The notes under the pieces: model-generated
The model's input: the letters and a program-made list of their open reading frames with translations, nothing else
Database searches by the model: none
What the model was told of the DNA's origin: nothing
Assembly: GCF_013166595.1 (NCBI RefSeq)
Contig: NZ_JABKKG010000002.1
Coordinates: forward strand, 1 to 64,000
DNA: 64,000 bases
Source: Palleniella intestinalis
GTDB lineage: Bacteria > Bacteroidota > Bacteroidia > Bacteroidales > Bacteroidaceae
Direction: 5' to 3'
Made by a program: the position numbers and the translations under genes
In this document: positions 27,149 through 36,557 of the stretch, piece by piece
How positions within the stretch are numbered: position 1 is the stretch's first letter
Layout of the letters: every line of letters begins with the position of its first letter

Positions 27149-29050
27149 ATGGACAAAAACACTATCACAGGATTTGTGCTTATTGCGGCTGTGCTCATCG
27201 GTTTCGGATGGTACAACCAGCCTTCGGCGGAACAGATTGCCGAGGCAGCACGACAGGATTCTATCGCAAAGGTTGAGAAGCTGAAAGCAGAAAACCTCAA
27301 GAAAGCGGCTGACGCAGCGGCACTGAAAGCAAAGGAGGTTGCGGACAGCGACACAACGGCTCTGTTCTACAAAGCCCTCCACGGCACAGCCAAGGATGTC
27401 ACCCTGAAGAACAGCAAACTCGAGCTTACTCTCTCCACACAGGGGGCTGTTGTAAGAAAGGCCGTCATCAAGAATTTCAAGGACAAGGACGGCAACAAGG
27501 ATGTCACTCTCTTTGAGGGCAAGGACCAGCAGCTGAAATACATGTTTGAGGGCAAAGAGCAGAACATCAACACTGCAGAACTGTTCTTCACACCTTCACA
27601 GGTGACAGACAGCACAGTGACATTCACTGCCGAAGCAGCTCCGGGCAAGGAGATTGTCATAGCTTACCAGCTTGGCAAAGACTATCTGCTCCACTCACAG
27701 CTCCGTGTCATCGGCATGTCGGGAATGTTCTCTCCTTCAACGAAATATATGGACATCGAATGGACAGAGCGTTGCAAGCAGCAGGAGAAAGGCTTTATTT
27801 TTGAGAACCGCTATGCTTCTCTGACATATCATTTCACAGACGGCGGCACTGACTATCTCAACGAGACCAGCGAGAAAGTCGACGAGCCTATTGAGGAGGC
27901 TACAGACTGGGTGGCATTCAAGAACCAGTTCTTCTCTGCTGTGATGATTGCACGTGACAATTATCAGGAGAACGCACTCATGTCAAGCGTCCCGCACGAG
28001 AAGGGCGGCGGTTATCTCAAGGATTATACAGCACGCCTGAAGACACAGTTTGACCCGACCGGAACACGCGCTTCCGAATTTGAGTTCTACTATGGGCCAA
28101 ATGATTTCCGCCTGCTTCAGGATGTTGAGAAGGAATCCACTTTCGACAAAGACCTCGAACTGGAGCGACTTGTCTACCTCGGATGGCCACTCTTCCGCAT
28201 CATCAACCGCTGGTTCACACTCTATGTCTTTGACTGGCTCACAGCACTCAACATACCAATGGGTATTGTGATCATCCTTATCACTCTGATTCTCAAAGCC
28301 ATCACTTTCCCTATGGTGAAGAAGAGCTACATGTCCTCTGCAAAGATGCGTGTGCTGCGCCCTATCCTGAATGAGAAGACAAAGCACCTCAACAAGCCTG
28401 AGGACCAGATGAAGAAGCAGCAGGAAATGATGCTCCTCCAGCAGAAATACGGAGTGAGCATGATGTCAGGCTGTCTTCCTATGCTCATACAGATGCCTAT
28501 CTGGATTGCGATGTTCAACTTTGTCCCTAACGCCATACAGCTTCGCGGACAGTCATTCCTGTGGATAGACGACCTTTCCACTTATGACCCAATCATCGAA
28601 TGGCATACCAACCTGTGGCTTATCGGCGACCACCTTTCGCTGACATGTATCCTCTTCTGTATCGCAAACCTTGTCTACTCTTGGTTTACAATGCAGCAAC
28701 AGAAGGACCAGATGATTGGCACTCCGGAACAAATGCAGTCTATGAAGATGATGCAGTACATGATGTTCCTCATGCCACTGATGTTCTTCTTCATGTTCAA
28801 CGACTACTCTTCCGGCTTGAACTTCTACTATTTCGTGTCACTGTTCTGCTCCGCAGTAATCATGTTCGTGCTCCGCAAGACAACCGACGACGAGAAACTT
28901 CTTGAAAGACTTCAGGCAAAATACAAGGAGAATGAGGCTAATCCGAAGAAACTCGGCGGACTTGCCGGCAGACTGCAGAAGATGCAGGAGCAGCAGGCAG
29001 AACTCGAGCGCAAACGCCAGGAATTAAGAAACAAACGAATGGGAAAATGA
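27149..29050 (+). CDS. yidC: Membrane protein insertase YidC
   Basis: A 633-residue inner-membrane insertase. An N-terminal helix (ITGFVLIAAVLIGFGWY) and a coiled segment precede the large periplasmic beta domain (about residues 90-350). The conserved five-helix core follows (GIVIILITLILKAITFPMVKKSYMSSAKM, SGCLPMLIQMPIWIAMFNFV, MMQYMMFLMPLMFFFMFNDYSSGLNFYY), ending in a basic tail that may contact the ribosome. The stop overlaps the start of the next gene (ATGA). Confidence 0.97.
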   Translation: MDKNTITGFVLIAAVLIGFGWYNQPSAEQIAEAARQDSIAKVEKLKAENLKKAADAAALKAKEVADSDTTALFYKALHGTAKDVTLKNSKLELTLSTQGAVVRKAVIKNFKDKDGNKDVTLFEGKDQQLKYMFEGKEQNINTAELFFTPSQVTDSTVTFTAEAAPGKEIVIAYQLGKDYLLHSQLRVIGMSGMFSPSTKYMDIEWTERCKQQEKGFIFENRYASLTYHFTDGGTDYLNETSEKVDEPIEEATDWVAFKNQFFSAVMIARDNYQENALMSSVPHEKGGGYLKDYTARLKTQFDPTGTRASEFEFYYGPNDFRLLQDVEKESTFDKDLELERLVYLGWPLFRIINRWFTLYVFDWLTALNIPMGIVIILITLILKAITFPMVKKSYMSSAKMRVLRPILNEKTKHLNKPEDQMKKQQEMMLLQQKYGVSMMSGCLPMLIQMPIWIAMFNFVPNAIQLRGQSFLWIDDLSTYDPIIEWHTNLWLIGDHLSLTCILFCIANLVYSWFTMQQQKDQMIGTPEQMQSMKMMQYMMFLMPLMFFFMFNDYSSGLNFYYFVSLFCSAVIMFVLRKTTDDEKLLERLQAKYKENEANPKKLGGLAGRLQKMQEQQAELERKRQELRNKRMGK

Positions 29051-31212
29051 TAAAGACATTAATCACAGCAGCATTGTTTGCCATGACAGCGACAACAGCA
29101 AACGCAGACATCATAGGAAAGGTGGATGCCAAGACTTTGGGGACAAAGGTCATGACACCGGAGGCATTGTGGGCTATGGGCAGAATCTCTGCCTCTGCTC
29201 CCTCCCCTGACGGCAAATGGGTTGTCTATCAAGTGGGCTACTATTCCGTAAAGGAGAACAAAAGCCACCATGTGCTGTACATAATCAGTACTGACGGTGG
29301 CAATGCAACGCTCCTCACAGTATCTGCAGACAACGAGACCGACCCGGCATGGATTGAGGGAGGAAAGCGAATTGCGTTCCTTTCCAACAATGGTGGCAGT
29401 TCACAGCTTTGGTCAATGAACCCTGACGGCACTGACCGCAAGAAACTGACAAACGACAAACTTGACATCGAAGGTTACAAGTTCTCCCCTGACGGAAACA
29501 AGGTTATACTTGTAAAGTCTCTGCCTTACAATGACATCATACAGCCTAAGCACAAGGATTTGCCAAAGGCTTCCGGCATGGTCATCGATGACCTCAACTA
29601 CCGTCATTGGGATCATTATGTGACTTCCAATGCACATCCGTTTGTTGCTGATGTCATTGCCCGGCAGACTATCGGCGAAGGCAAGGACATCCTTGAAGGA
29701 GAGCCTTACGAGTGTCCAATGGCACCATTCGGAGGTGTGGAGCAACTCAACTGGAGCCCTGACTCAAAATCCATCGCATATACATGCAGGAAAAAGACAG
29801 GACGCGACTATGCCATCTCCACAGACTCAGACATCTACCTTTATGACACAACAACGGGCACAACAAAGAACCTGTGCAAGTCTGCGGGATTCAAGCAGCC
29901 GGAGGTTGATGCCACAAAGACAATGGCGACACAGGAGATAAACTCCGAAAAATATGCTGATGAGAACATGGGATATGACACAAACCCTGCATTCTCTCCT
30001 AACGGCAAATACGTTGCATGGCAGTCCATGGCACGCGACGGATATGAGTCCGACCGCAACCGACTCTGCATCCTTGAACTTGCCACCGGCAAGAAAAGCT
30101 ATGTCACAGAATCATTTGATTCCAATGTGGATGATTTCTGCTGGAACGCTGACTCACGCACATTATATTATATAGGTGTATGGCACGGATGTGTAAACCT
30201 GTACAGGACAGACCTCAACGGTAAGGTTGTGCAACTCACAGATGACAAGATGGACTTCGGCTCTGTCAAGATGATAAAGTCAAGACTTCTCATGAACCGC
30301 CACAGCATGTCACAAGGTGACGAGCTTTACATCGTCACTCCGGGCAAGAACATCAAGTCAACGGCTATCTGCCAGTTGACACACGAGAACACAGATTTCT
30401 ACAAACAGCTGGAATTCGGTGAGGTTGAGCCACGCTGGTCAAAGACGACCGACGGAAAGGACATGCTTTCATGGATTATCCTTCCTCCGAACTTTGACCC
30501 GAACAAGAAGTACCCAACACTGCTGTTCTGCGAGGGTGGTCCTCAAAGCCCTGTCAGCCAGTTCTGGTCTTACCGTTGGAACTTCCAGATTATGGCAGCA
30601 AACGGCTATATCATCGTAGCTCCAAACCGTCGCGGTCTGCCGGGATTCGGTCAGGAATGGCTGGAGGAAATCTCCGGTGACTGGACAGGTCAGTGCATGA
30701 AAGACTATCTCACTGCCATTGATGACGCCTGCACACTGCCGTACGTTGACAAAGACCGTCTCGGCTGTGTGGGAGCAAGTTTCGGAGGATTCTCTGTCTA
30801 TTGGCTTGCAGGTCATCATGACAAGCGTTTCAAAGCGTTCATTTCACATGACGGAGCTTTCAACCTTGAGTCCATGTACACTGACACAGAGGAAGCCTGG
30901 TTCTCAAACTGGGAGTATGACGACGCACCTTGGAACCGCGACATGACAGCACGCGCAAAAAGGACTTACAACAATTCCCCTCACAAGTTTGTAGACAAAT
31001 GGGACACACCTATCCTCTGCATACAAGGCGAGATGGACTATCGCATCAACACAAATCAGGGACTTGGCGCATTCAACGCTGCACGCATGCGCGGCATTCC
31101 AGCCCAACTGCTTGTTTTCCCTGACGAGAATCACTGGGTACTTAAACCACAGAACGGCATTCTTTGGCAGAGAACATTCTTTGGTTGGTTAAACAAATGG
31201 TTAAAAGATTAA
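29047..31212 (+). CDS. S9-family dipeptidyl/oligopeptidase (DPP5-like)
   Basis: A 721-residue secreted serine peptidase. A signal peptide ending ATTANA is followed by a seven-bladed propeller region with PD40-like repeats (SPDGKWVVYQVG, FSPDGNKVILV, WSPDSKSIAYTC, FSPNGKYVAWQS). The alpha/beta-hydrolase domain holds the catalytic triad: Ser578 in GASFGG, Asp664 in GEMDYRI and His696 in ENHWVL. The length and motifs resemble periplasmic DPP5-type enzymes of Bacteroidales, which remove N-terminal dipeptides. The exact specificity is not certain. It overlaps yidC by 4 bp and glnS follows after 7 bp. Confidence 0.88.
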   Translation: MIKTLITAALFAMTATTANADIIGKVDAKTLGTKVMTPEALWAMGRISASAPSPDGKWVVYQVGYYSVKENKSHHVLYIISTDGGNATLLTVSADNETDPAWIEGGKRIAFLSNNGGSSQLWSMNPDGTDRKKLTNDKLDIEGYKFSPDGNKVILVKSLPYNDIIQPKHKDLPKASGMVIDDLNYRHWDHYVTSNAHPFVADVIARQTIGEGKDILEGEPYECPMAPFGGVEQLNWSPDSKSIAYTCRKKTGRDYAISTDSDIYLYDTTTGTTKNLCKSAGFKQPEVDATKTMATQEINSEKYADENMGYDTNPAFSPNGKYVAWQSMARDGYESDRNRLCILELATGKKSYVTESFDSNVDDFCWNADSRTLYYIGVWHGCVNLYRTDLNGKVVQLTDDKMDFGSVKMIKSRLLMNRHSMSQGDELYIVTPGKNIKSTAICQLTHENTDFYKQLEFGEVEPRWSKTTDGKDMLSWIILPPNFDPNKKYPTLLFCEGGPQSPVSQFWSYRWNFQIMAANGYIIVAPNRRGLPGFGQEWLEEISGDWTGQCMKDYLTAIDDACTLPYVDKDRLGCVGASFGGFSVYWLAGHHDKRFKAFISHDGAFNLESMYTDTEEAWFSNWEYDDAPWNRDMTARAKRTYNNSPHKFVDKWDTPILCIQGEMDYRINTNQGLGAFNAARMRGIPAQLLVFPDENHWVLKPQNGILWQRTFFGWLNKWLKD

Positions 31213-31219
31213 TTGAACA

Positions 31220-32950
31220 ATGGAAAATACAGAAGAGAAAAAGGAGTCATTGAACTTCATCGAACAGATAGTAAAGAAAGACCTTGCAGAAGGAAAGAAC
31301 GGCGGACGCTTACAGACTCGCTTCCCGCCGGAGCCAAACGGCTACCTGCACATCGGTCACGCCAAAGCAATTGCCATGGATTTCGGTGTGGCACAGAAAT
31401 TCGGCGGTGTATGCAATCTCCGTATGGATGACACAAATCCGCAGAAAGAGGATACCGAATACGTTGAGGCTATAAAGAGAGACATCGAATGGCTCGGCTT
31501 CAAATGGGGAAAACTTGTTTATGCTTCTGATTATTTCCAGGAGCTGTGGGACTTTGCCGTATGGTGCATAAAGACCGGCAAGGCTTATGTTGACGAGCAG
31601 TCCGCCGAGACTATCGCTGCGCAGAAAGGCACACCGACAACTCCGGGTACAAACTCTCCTTTCCGTGACCGCCCTGTGGAGGAAAGCCTGAAACTCTTTG
31701 AAGAGATGAACAGCGGCAATATGGAACCGGGCAAAATGGTGCTGCGTGCAAAGATAGACATGACATCACCAAACATGCACTTCCGCGACCCGTTCATGTA
31801 CCGTGTGCTCAACATGGAGCACTGGCGCACAGGAAACAAGTGGAATGCCTACCCTATGTATGATTTCACTCACGGACAGTCAGACTATCTTGAAGGCGTG
31901 ACACACTCAATCTGTACACTTGAGTTTGTTCCTCACCGTGACCTCTACGACCTCTTCGTCACTTGGATTAAGGAATGGAAGGGCGAGACCGACAACATCG
32001 AGGACAACCGCCCACGCCAGTTTGAGTTCAACAAACTGAATCTCAACTACACTCTGATGTCAAAGCGCAACCTCCTTATCCTTACAAAAGAAGGTGTCGT
32101 GAACGGATGGGACGACCCTCGCATGCCGACAATCTGCGGTATACGACGCCGTGGCTACTCTCCTGAATCAATACTTAAATTCATTGACTCCATCGGATAT
32201 ACAACATTCGACGCTCTCAATGACATAAAACTCATGGAAGCTGCCGCACGTGCAGACCTTAACGAGCGTGCCACACGAGTGTCCTGCGTACTCGACCCGG
32301 TGAAAGTCATCATCGAAAACTATCCTGAAGGACAGTCCGAAGAGTTGGAAGTAGTGAACAATCCGGAGCGTCCGGAGGACGGCACACACACAATAACATT
32401 CTCACGTGAGCTTTGGATAGAGCGCGACGACTTCAAGGCTGAGCCGGACAAAAAATTCTTCCGTATGTACCCTGGCAAGGAAACACGACTGAAAGGTGCG
32501 TATATCCTCAACTGCACAGGTTTCAAGGCAAACGAGAACGGCGATGTTGAAGAGATTTACTGCACTTATGACCCTGATTCCAAGGCTGGCACTCCGGGTG
32601 CAGACCGCAAGGTAAAAGGTACAATCCACTGGGTAAGCTGCGCACATTGCGTACCGGCAGAAGTTCGCAACTATGAGTGCCTGTGGACTTGTGAGAATCC
32701 GCGTGATGCAATCAAGCTGTACGAGAAAGAGAACGGCGTGCGTGGCATCGATGCAATGCGTCCGTTCATCAACCCGAACTCACTCAGCATCAACAAGAAT
32801 GCCTACATCGAGAAGTTCGCACAGGGACTCCCGGCACTGTCATACTTGCAGTTTAACCGTATCGGCTACTTTAATGTCGACACAGACTCCACCGCAGAAC
32901 ATCTTGTGTTCAACTCAACAGTAGGACTTAAGGAGAACAAGAGAAAGTAA
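31220..32950 (+). CDS. glnS: Glutaminyl-tRNA synthetase
   Basis: A 576-residue class I synthetase. The HIGH motif (PPEPNGYLHIGHAKA, HIGH at 44-47) and the KMSKS-like MSKRN (280-284) are present. The GlnRS-type segment VVNGWDDPRMPTICGIRRRGY and the C-terminal anticodon-binding beta barrels follow. Because GlnRS is present, the organism need not charge tRNA-Gln by the transamidation route. Seven bp after the peptidase gene, in one operon with yidC. Confidence 0.96.
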   Translation: MENTEEKKESLNFIEQIVKKDLAEGKNGGRLQTRFPPEPNGYLHIGHAKAIAMDFGVAQKFGGVCNLRMDDTNPQKEDTEYVEAIKRDIEWLGFKWGKLVYASDYFQELWDFAVWCIKTGKAYVDEQSAETIAAQKGTPTTPGTNSPFRDRPVEESLKLFEEMNSGNMEPGKMVLRAKIDMTSPNMHFRDPFMYRVLNMEHWRTGNKWNAYPMYDFTHGQSDYLEGVTHSICTLEFVPHRDLYDLFVTWIKEWKGETDNIEDNRPRQFEFNKLNLNYTLMSKRNLLILTKEGVVNGWDDPRMPTICGIRRRGYSPESILKFIDSIGYTTFDALNDIKLMEAAARADLNERATRVSCVLDPVKVIIENYPEGQSEELEVVNNPERPEDGTHTITFSRELWIERDDFKAEPDKKFFRMYPGKETRLKGAYILNCTGFKANENGDVEEIYCTYDPDSKAGTPGADRKVKGTIHWVSCAHCVPAEVRNYECLWTCENPRDAIKLYEKENGVRGIDAMRPFINPNSLSINKNAYIEKFAQGLPALSYLQFNRIGYFNVDTDSTAEHLVFNSTVGLKENKRK

Positions 32951-32984
32951 TCCATAACTTATACAATCAGAAACATTTCATACT

Positions 32985-33614
32985 ATGACTGAAATATTCG
33001 GATTTCTCTTAGACCAGTTGAACTATCTCAATGTGTTCATCCTGATGACCATTGAGAGCACGTTCATCCCATTCCCTTCCGAGATTGTCCTCCCTCCGGC
33101 AGCATACAACGCCCATGCGACAGGTGAGCAGAATGTATTTCTTCTCATCCTTGTCGCTACGGCAGGCGCGGACACCGGTGCGGCAATAAACTATTTCCTG
33201 TCACTCTATCTTGGCAGACCGATGATTTACGCTTTTGCCAACAGCAAATGGGGACATCGCTGCCTACTCAACGAAGAGAAGATACAGAAAGCAGAAAAAT
33301 ACTTTGACGAGCATGGAGTGTTCGCCACACTTACTGGACGACTCGTTCCCGTAGTGCGCCAGCTCATCTCCATTCCTGCAGGACTTGCAAGGATGAACTT
33401 CTTCAAGTTTATCCTCTTCACCACCATCGGAGCAGGAATATGGAACTGCATTCTCGCCGGTATAGGATGGTACCTGCAGACTATCGTGCCAAAGGACCAG
33501 CTTATGGACAAAGTCAATGAGTACAGTGAACATATCAAGATAGCAATCCTCGGCATCATTGTCATTGCCGCTTGCTATTTCATGGTTAAGAAGCTGCTCA
33601 AAAAGAAAAACTAA
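32985..33614 (+). CDS. DedA-family membrane protein
   Basis: A 209-residue protein of the DedA (SNARE-associated/VTT) family, thought to flip or recycle lipid carriers and to support membrane potential. Typical segments are ESTFIPFPSEIVLPPAAY, GADTGAAINYFLSLYLG, the arginine motif FATLTGRLVPVVRQLISIPAGLARM, and a C-terminal helix before the basic tail. Four to five membrane segments. 34 bp downstream of glnS and 12 bp upstream of galM. Confidence 0.9.
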   Translation: MTEIFGFLLDQLNYLNVFILMTIESTFIPFPSEIVLPPAAYNAHATGEQNVFLLILVATAGADTGAAINYFLSLYLGRPMIYAFANSKWGHRCLLNEEKIQKAEKYFDEHGVFATLTGRLVPVVRQLISIPAGLARMNFFKFILFTTIGAGIWNCILAGIGWYLQTIVPKDQLMDKVNEYSEHIKIAILGIIVIAACYFMVKKLLKKKN

Positions 33615-33626
33615 AACCAATAACTT

Positions 33627-34697
33627 ATGAACAACCTGTCAAATCTCAACCCGAAAGATTTCAAGACAGAAATCAACGGAAAGAAAACCGAGCTGTATAT
33701 CCTGCGCAATGTCAAAGGATATGAGTGTGCCATAACAAATTATGGCGGAGCCATCGTCTCACTCATGGTTCCTGACAAAGAAGGTCAGATAGCCGATGTC
33801 ATACAGGGACACGACAACATCAAGGATGTCATCAACTCTGCCGAACCTTATCTCTCAACACTCATCGGACGCTTTGGCAACCGCATCTGCAAAGGTCGTT
33901 TCACACTCAATGGCAAGGATTACCAGCTTGCCATAAACAACGGACCAAACGCTCTCCACGGCGGACCGACCGGCTACCATGCACAAGTGTGGGACGCCAT
34001 ACAGATGAACGAACAGACTCTTGTCCTCAAACTCAATTCTCCATACGGAGACGAGGGATTCACAGGAGAGATGAGCATCACTGTCGAGTACACATGGACT
34101 GACGACAATGAGCTGATACTGGATTACATGGCGACAACAAACAAGAAGACAATCGTCAATCTCACGCACCACGCTTTCTTCTCCCTTGCCGGTGTCGCTA
34201 ACCCTACACCGACAATCGACGACCTTCTCTGTGAGGTGAACGCTGACTTCTATCTCCCTACCGACGAGACATCCATCCCTACCGGAGAGATTCTCAAAGT
34301 CGAGGGCACACCGTTCGACTTCCGCACACAGAAGCCTGTCGGACAGGACATCGACGCTGACGATGAACAGATAAAGTACGGCAACGGCTACGACCACTGC
34401 TTCGTGCTCAACAAGAAGGAAGTCGGAGAGCTCTCTTTTGCTGCACGCATCGTCGAACCGAACAGCGGAAGAACAATGGAGTGCTGGACAACAGAACCGG
34501 GAGTGCAGATGTACACCGACAACTATGCCACAGGCTATGCCATACAGCACGGATGCACAGCACCGCGCCGCTCGGCCATCTGCTTTGAGGCACAGCATTT
34601 CCCTGACTCACCAAACCGCCCGTATTTCCCACCGGTGGTACTCAACCCGGGTGAGGAGTACACACAGCGTACCGTCTACAAGTTCGGAACACTGTAA
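33627..34697 (+). CDS. galM: Aldose 1-epimerase (galactose mutarotase)
   Basis: A 356-residue GalM that interconverts alpha and beta anomers of galactose. Conserved parts are NYGGAIVSLMVPDK, GRFGNRICKGRF, NNGPNALHGGPTGYHAQVWD, NLTHHAFFSLAG (His) and GNGYDHCFVLN, with the catalytic Glu in AICFEAQHFPDSPNRP. No signal peptide, so cytoplasmic. It precedes galK with 110 bp between them. The sugar transporter often seen between these genes in Bacteroides is missing here. Confidence 0.95.
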   Translation: MNNLSNLNPKDFKTEINGKKTELYILRNVKGYECAITNYGGAIVSLMVPDKEGQIADVIQGHDNIKDVINSAEPYLSTLIGRFGNRICKGRFTLNGKDYQLAINNGPNALHGGPTGYHAQVWDAIQMNEQTLVLKLNSPYGDEGFTGEMSITVEYTWTDDNELILDYMATTNKKTIVNLTHHAFFSLAGVANPTPTIDDLLCEVNADFYLPTDETSIPTGEILKVEGTPFDFRTQKPVGQDIDADDEQIKYGNGYDHCFVLNKKEVGELSFAARIVEPNSGRTMECWTTEPGVQMYTDNYATGYAIQHGCTAPRRSAICFEAQHFPDSPNRPYFPPVVLNPGEEYTQRTVYKFGTL

Positions 34698-34807
34698 GAA
34701 AACAAACATAACATGGACAAAAGCTGCCATAAGTTTATTTGGCATCTTTTGTCCATTTCAAGAACTACAATATTCACTAACAAAACATCACCTAACTTTT
34801 GAAACTT

Positions 34808-35974
34808 ATGGAAATAGATTACATCAGAAGCCGCTTCATCAAGCATTTTGACGGACAAACAGGCAACATCTACGCATCACCGGGACGCATCAACCTCATC
34901 GGTGAGCATACTGACTATAATGGAGGATTCGTATTCCCGGGCGCAGTAAACTACTGCATCATGGCGGAAGTCCGCCCAAACGGCACAAACAAGGTACTCG
35001 CCTACTCCATCGACCTGAAGGATCGCGTAGAATTTGACATCGACGACCCTAAAGGACCAAGCGCAACTTGGGCACGATTCATTTACGGCATGTGTCGTGA
35101 GATGAAAGCGCTCGGCGTGGATGTGAAAGGCTTCAACACAGCCTTCGCAGGCGACATCCCACTCGGTGCCGGCATGTCCTCTTCTGCTGCTCTCGAAAGC
35201 TGCTTTGCCTACGCACTCAACGACCTGTTCGGCGACAACAAAGTATCAAAGTGGGACATGGTACTTGCCGGACAGGCAACAGAGCACAAATACATCGGAT
35301 GCAACTGTGGCATCATGGACCAGTTTGCCAGTGTGTTCGGACAGGAAGGCAAGCTCATGCGCCTTGACTGCGACAGCCGTGAGTTTGAATATTTCCCATT
35401 CAACCCTGAAAAGGCAGGATACAAGGTTGTGCTTCTCAACTCACGAGTAAAGCACGAACTTAGCGGCAGCCCATACAACGACCGCCGTAACTCTTGCGAG
35501 AATGTGGTGAAAGCCGTAAACGAGAAATTCACGGAACTCAATGCAAAAACTCTCCGCAACTGCACATGGGAGCATCTTGACGCTGTCCGCGACATCGTCT
35601 CTGCCGAGGACATCAAGCGCGCCACCTTCGTGCTTGGCGAAAAAGACCGCGTCCTCGGAGTGTGCGACGCTTTGGAGAAAGGTGACTACGAGGAAGTGGG
35701 ACGACTCATGTACCTCACACACGACGGACTGTCCAAAGAGTACGAGGTCAGCTGCGAGGAACTCGACTATCTCAACGACATAGCACGTGAGTGTGGCGTG
35801 ACCGGCAGCCGCATCATGGGCGGTGGCTTCGGAGGCTGCACAATAAACCTCCTGAAGACAGACCTTTATGACAACTTCATAAAGACAGCAAAGGAGAAAT
35901 TCTCCGCAAAATACGGACATGAGCCTGTCGTCATCGACGTTGTCATTGGCAACGGCTCACGGAAAGTATGCTAA
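34808..35974 (+). CDS. galK: Galactokinase
   Basis: About 388 residues. GHMP-fold kinase that phosphorylates galactose at C1 (Leloir pathway). Motifs: the galactokinase signature GRINLIGEHTDYNGGFVFPGA, the ATP loop GDIPLGAGMSSSAALE, the catalytic Asp in CGIMDQFASVFG and GGGFGGCTINL near the end. The ATG at 34808 is preferred to the TTG at 34799. A strong terminator follows. Confidence 0.95.
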   Translation: MEIDYIRSRFIKHFDGQTGNIYASPGRINLIGEHTDYNGGFVFPGAVNYCIMAEVRPNGTNKVLAYSIDLKDRVEFDIDDPKGPSATWARFIYGMCREMKALGVDVKGFNTAFAGDIPLGAGMSSSAALESCFAYALNDLFGDNKVSKWDMVLAGQATEHKYIGCNCGIMDQFASVFGQEGKLMRLDCDSREFEYFPFNPEKAGYKVVLLNSRVKHELSGSPYNDRRNSCENVVKAVNEKFTELNAKTLRNCTWEHLDAVRDIVSAEDIKRATFVLGEKDRVLGVCDALEKGDYEEVGRLMYLTHDGLSKEYEVSCEELDYLNDIARECGVTGSRIMGGGFGGCTINLLKTDLYDNFIKTAKEKFSAKYGHEPVVIDVVIGNGSRKVC

Positions 35975-36040
35975 GAATCAGCAGAACCACAGCCTGTCAA
36001 GATGCAAAAGCACATCTTCGGCTGGTCATATAAAACCGGA

Positions 36041-36082
36041 AACTTCGCCTGCAACAGCAACATTGCAGGCGAAGTTTTTTTT
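36041..36082 (+). terminator. Terminator after galK
   Basis: A 14-bp stem, AACTTCGCCTGCAA with TTGCAGGCGAAGTT, followed by eight T residues. Confidence 0.9.
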
Positions 36083-36234
36083 CACGAACAATGCACACCG
36101 CCCAAGACACCCCCTCGCAGACAATGCATTAAGTCTGCGCAATGTTTATTGATGCTTTACCATAAAATGGCATGTTTTTAGTTAAGAAACCATAATTATG
36201 ACCGCGTAAATTCGCAGATCTTATTATTTCTTAT

Positions 36235-36242
36235 TACCTTTG
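36235..36242 (+). promoter_or_regulatory. -7 element of the SRP RNA and tRNA unit
   Basis: TACCTTTG followed by CACTCGC. The predicted start near 36248 precedes the mature SRP RNA by about 50 nt, implying 5' processing. Confidence 0.6.
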
Positions 36243-36297
36243 CACTCGCTTTTGAGAAAGCAACGTATGGCAAGCTATTGCAGCAAGTCATTTCCAC

Positions 36298-36400
36298 ACG
36301 GGCGAGTCTCATACGACCAGCTCCCTCGGAACTCCCCCAGGGCTTGATCGCAGCAAGGGTACTTGGTTGTAGCGGTGCGATGTGAGTAGCTCGTCCACCC
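36298..36400 (+). ncRNA. ffs: Signal recognition particle RNA (small bacterial type)
   Basis: About 103 nt able to fold into one long hairpin. The base pairs GGGCGAG (36300-36306) with CTCGTCC (36390-36396) and CTCA (36308-36311) with TGAG (36383-36386). The Ffh-binding core is recognisable: GAACTCCCCCAGG on the 5' side and GCAGCAAGGGTA on the 3' side match the conserved CAGG and AGCA internal-loop strands. The apical loop reads TTGATC between GC and GC, not the common GGAA. The 3' end directly touches the tRNA-Thr gene. Call by pattern only. Confidence 0.72.
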
Positions 36401-36474
36401 GCCTCTTTAGCTCAGTTGGCCAGAGCACGTGATTTGTAATCTCGGGGTCGTTGGTTCGAATCCGACAAGAGGCT
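36401..36474 (+). tRNA. tRNA-Thr (anticodon TGT)
   Basis: A complete cloverleaf. Acceptor GCCTCTT pairs with AAGAGGC, D arm GCTC/GAGC, anticodon loop TTTGTAA with anticodon TGT, T arm GTTGG TTCGAAT CCGAC. The discriminator is T and no CCA is encoded. The anticodon stem has one T-T mismatch in the middle. It starts immediately after the SRP RNA, so RNase P cleavage would create both ends. Confidence 0.95.
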
Positions 36475-36475
36475 C

Positions 36476-36515
36476 ACAAAAAGGAATCATCTCTGCGAGG
36501 TGATTCCTTTTTTAG
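36476..36515 (+). terminator. Terminator after tRNA-Thr
   Basis: An AAAAAGGAATCATCTC and GAGGTGATTCCTTTTTT hairpin with a short TGC loop. Confidence 0.85.
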
Positions 36516-36557
36516 TTAAAGATACACCACTATTCACATACAAAAAAGAGAAACATT

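Larger units (their letters stand above)
35975..36299. other. Spacer between galK and the SRP RNA gene
   Basis: Holds the galK terminator, then unremarkable sequence, the -7 element at 36235-36242 and an RNA leader with a small GCTTT/AAAGC hairpin near 36248-36261. No gene seen. Confidence 0.6.

Noticed and set aside
33855..34598. 247-residue open frame antisense to galM
   Set aside because: Mirror of the codon bias of galM; cysteine-rich and without any recognisable motif.
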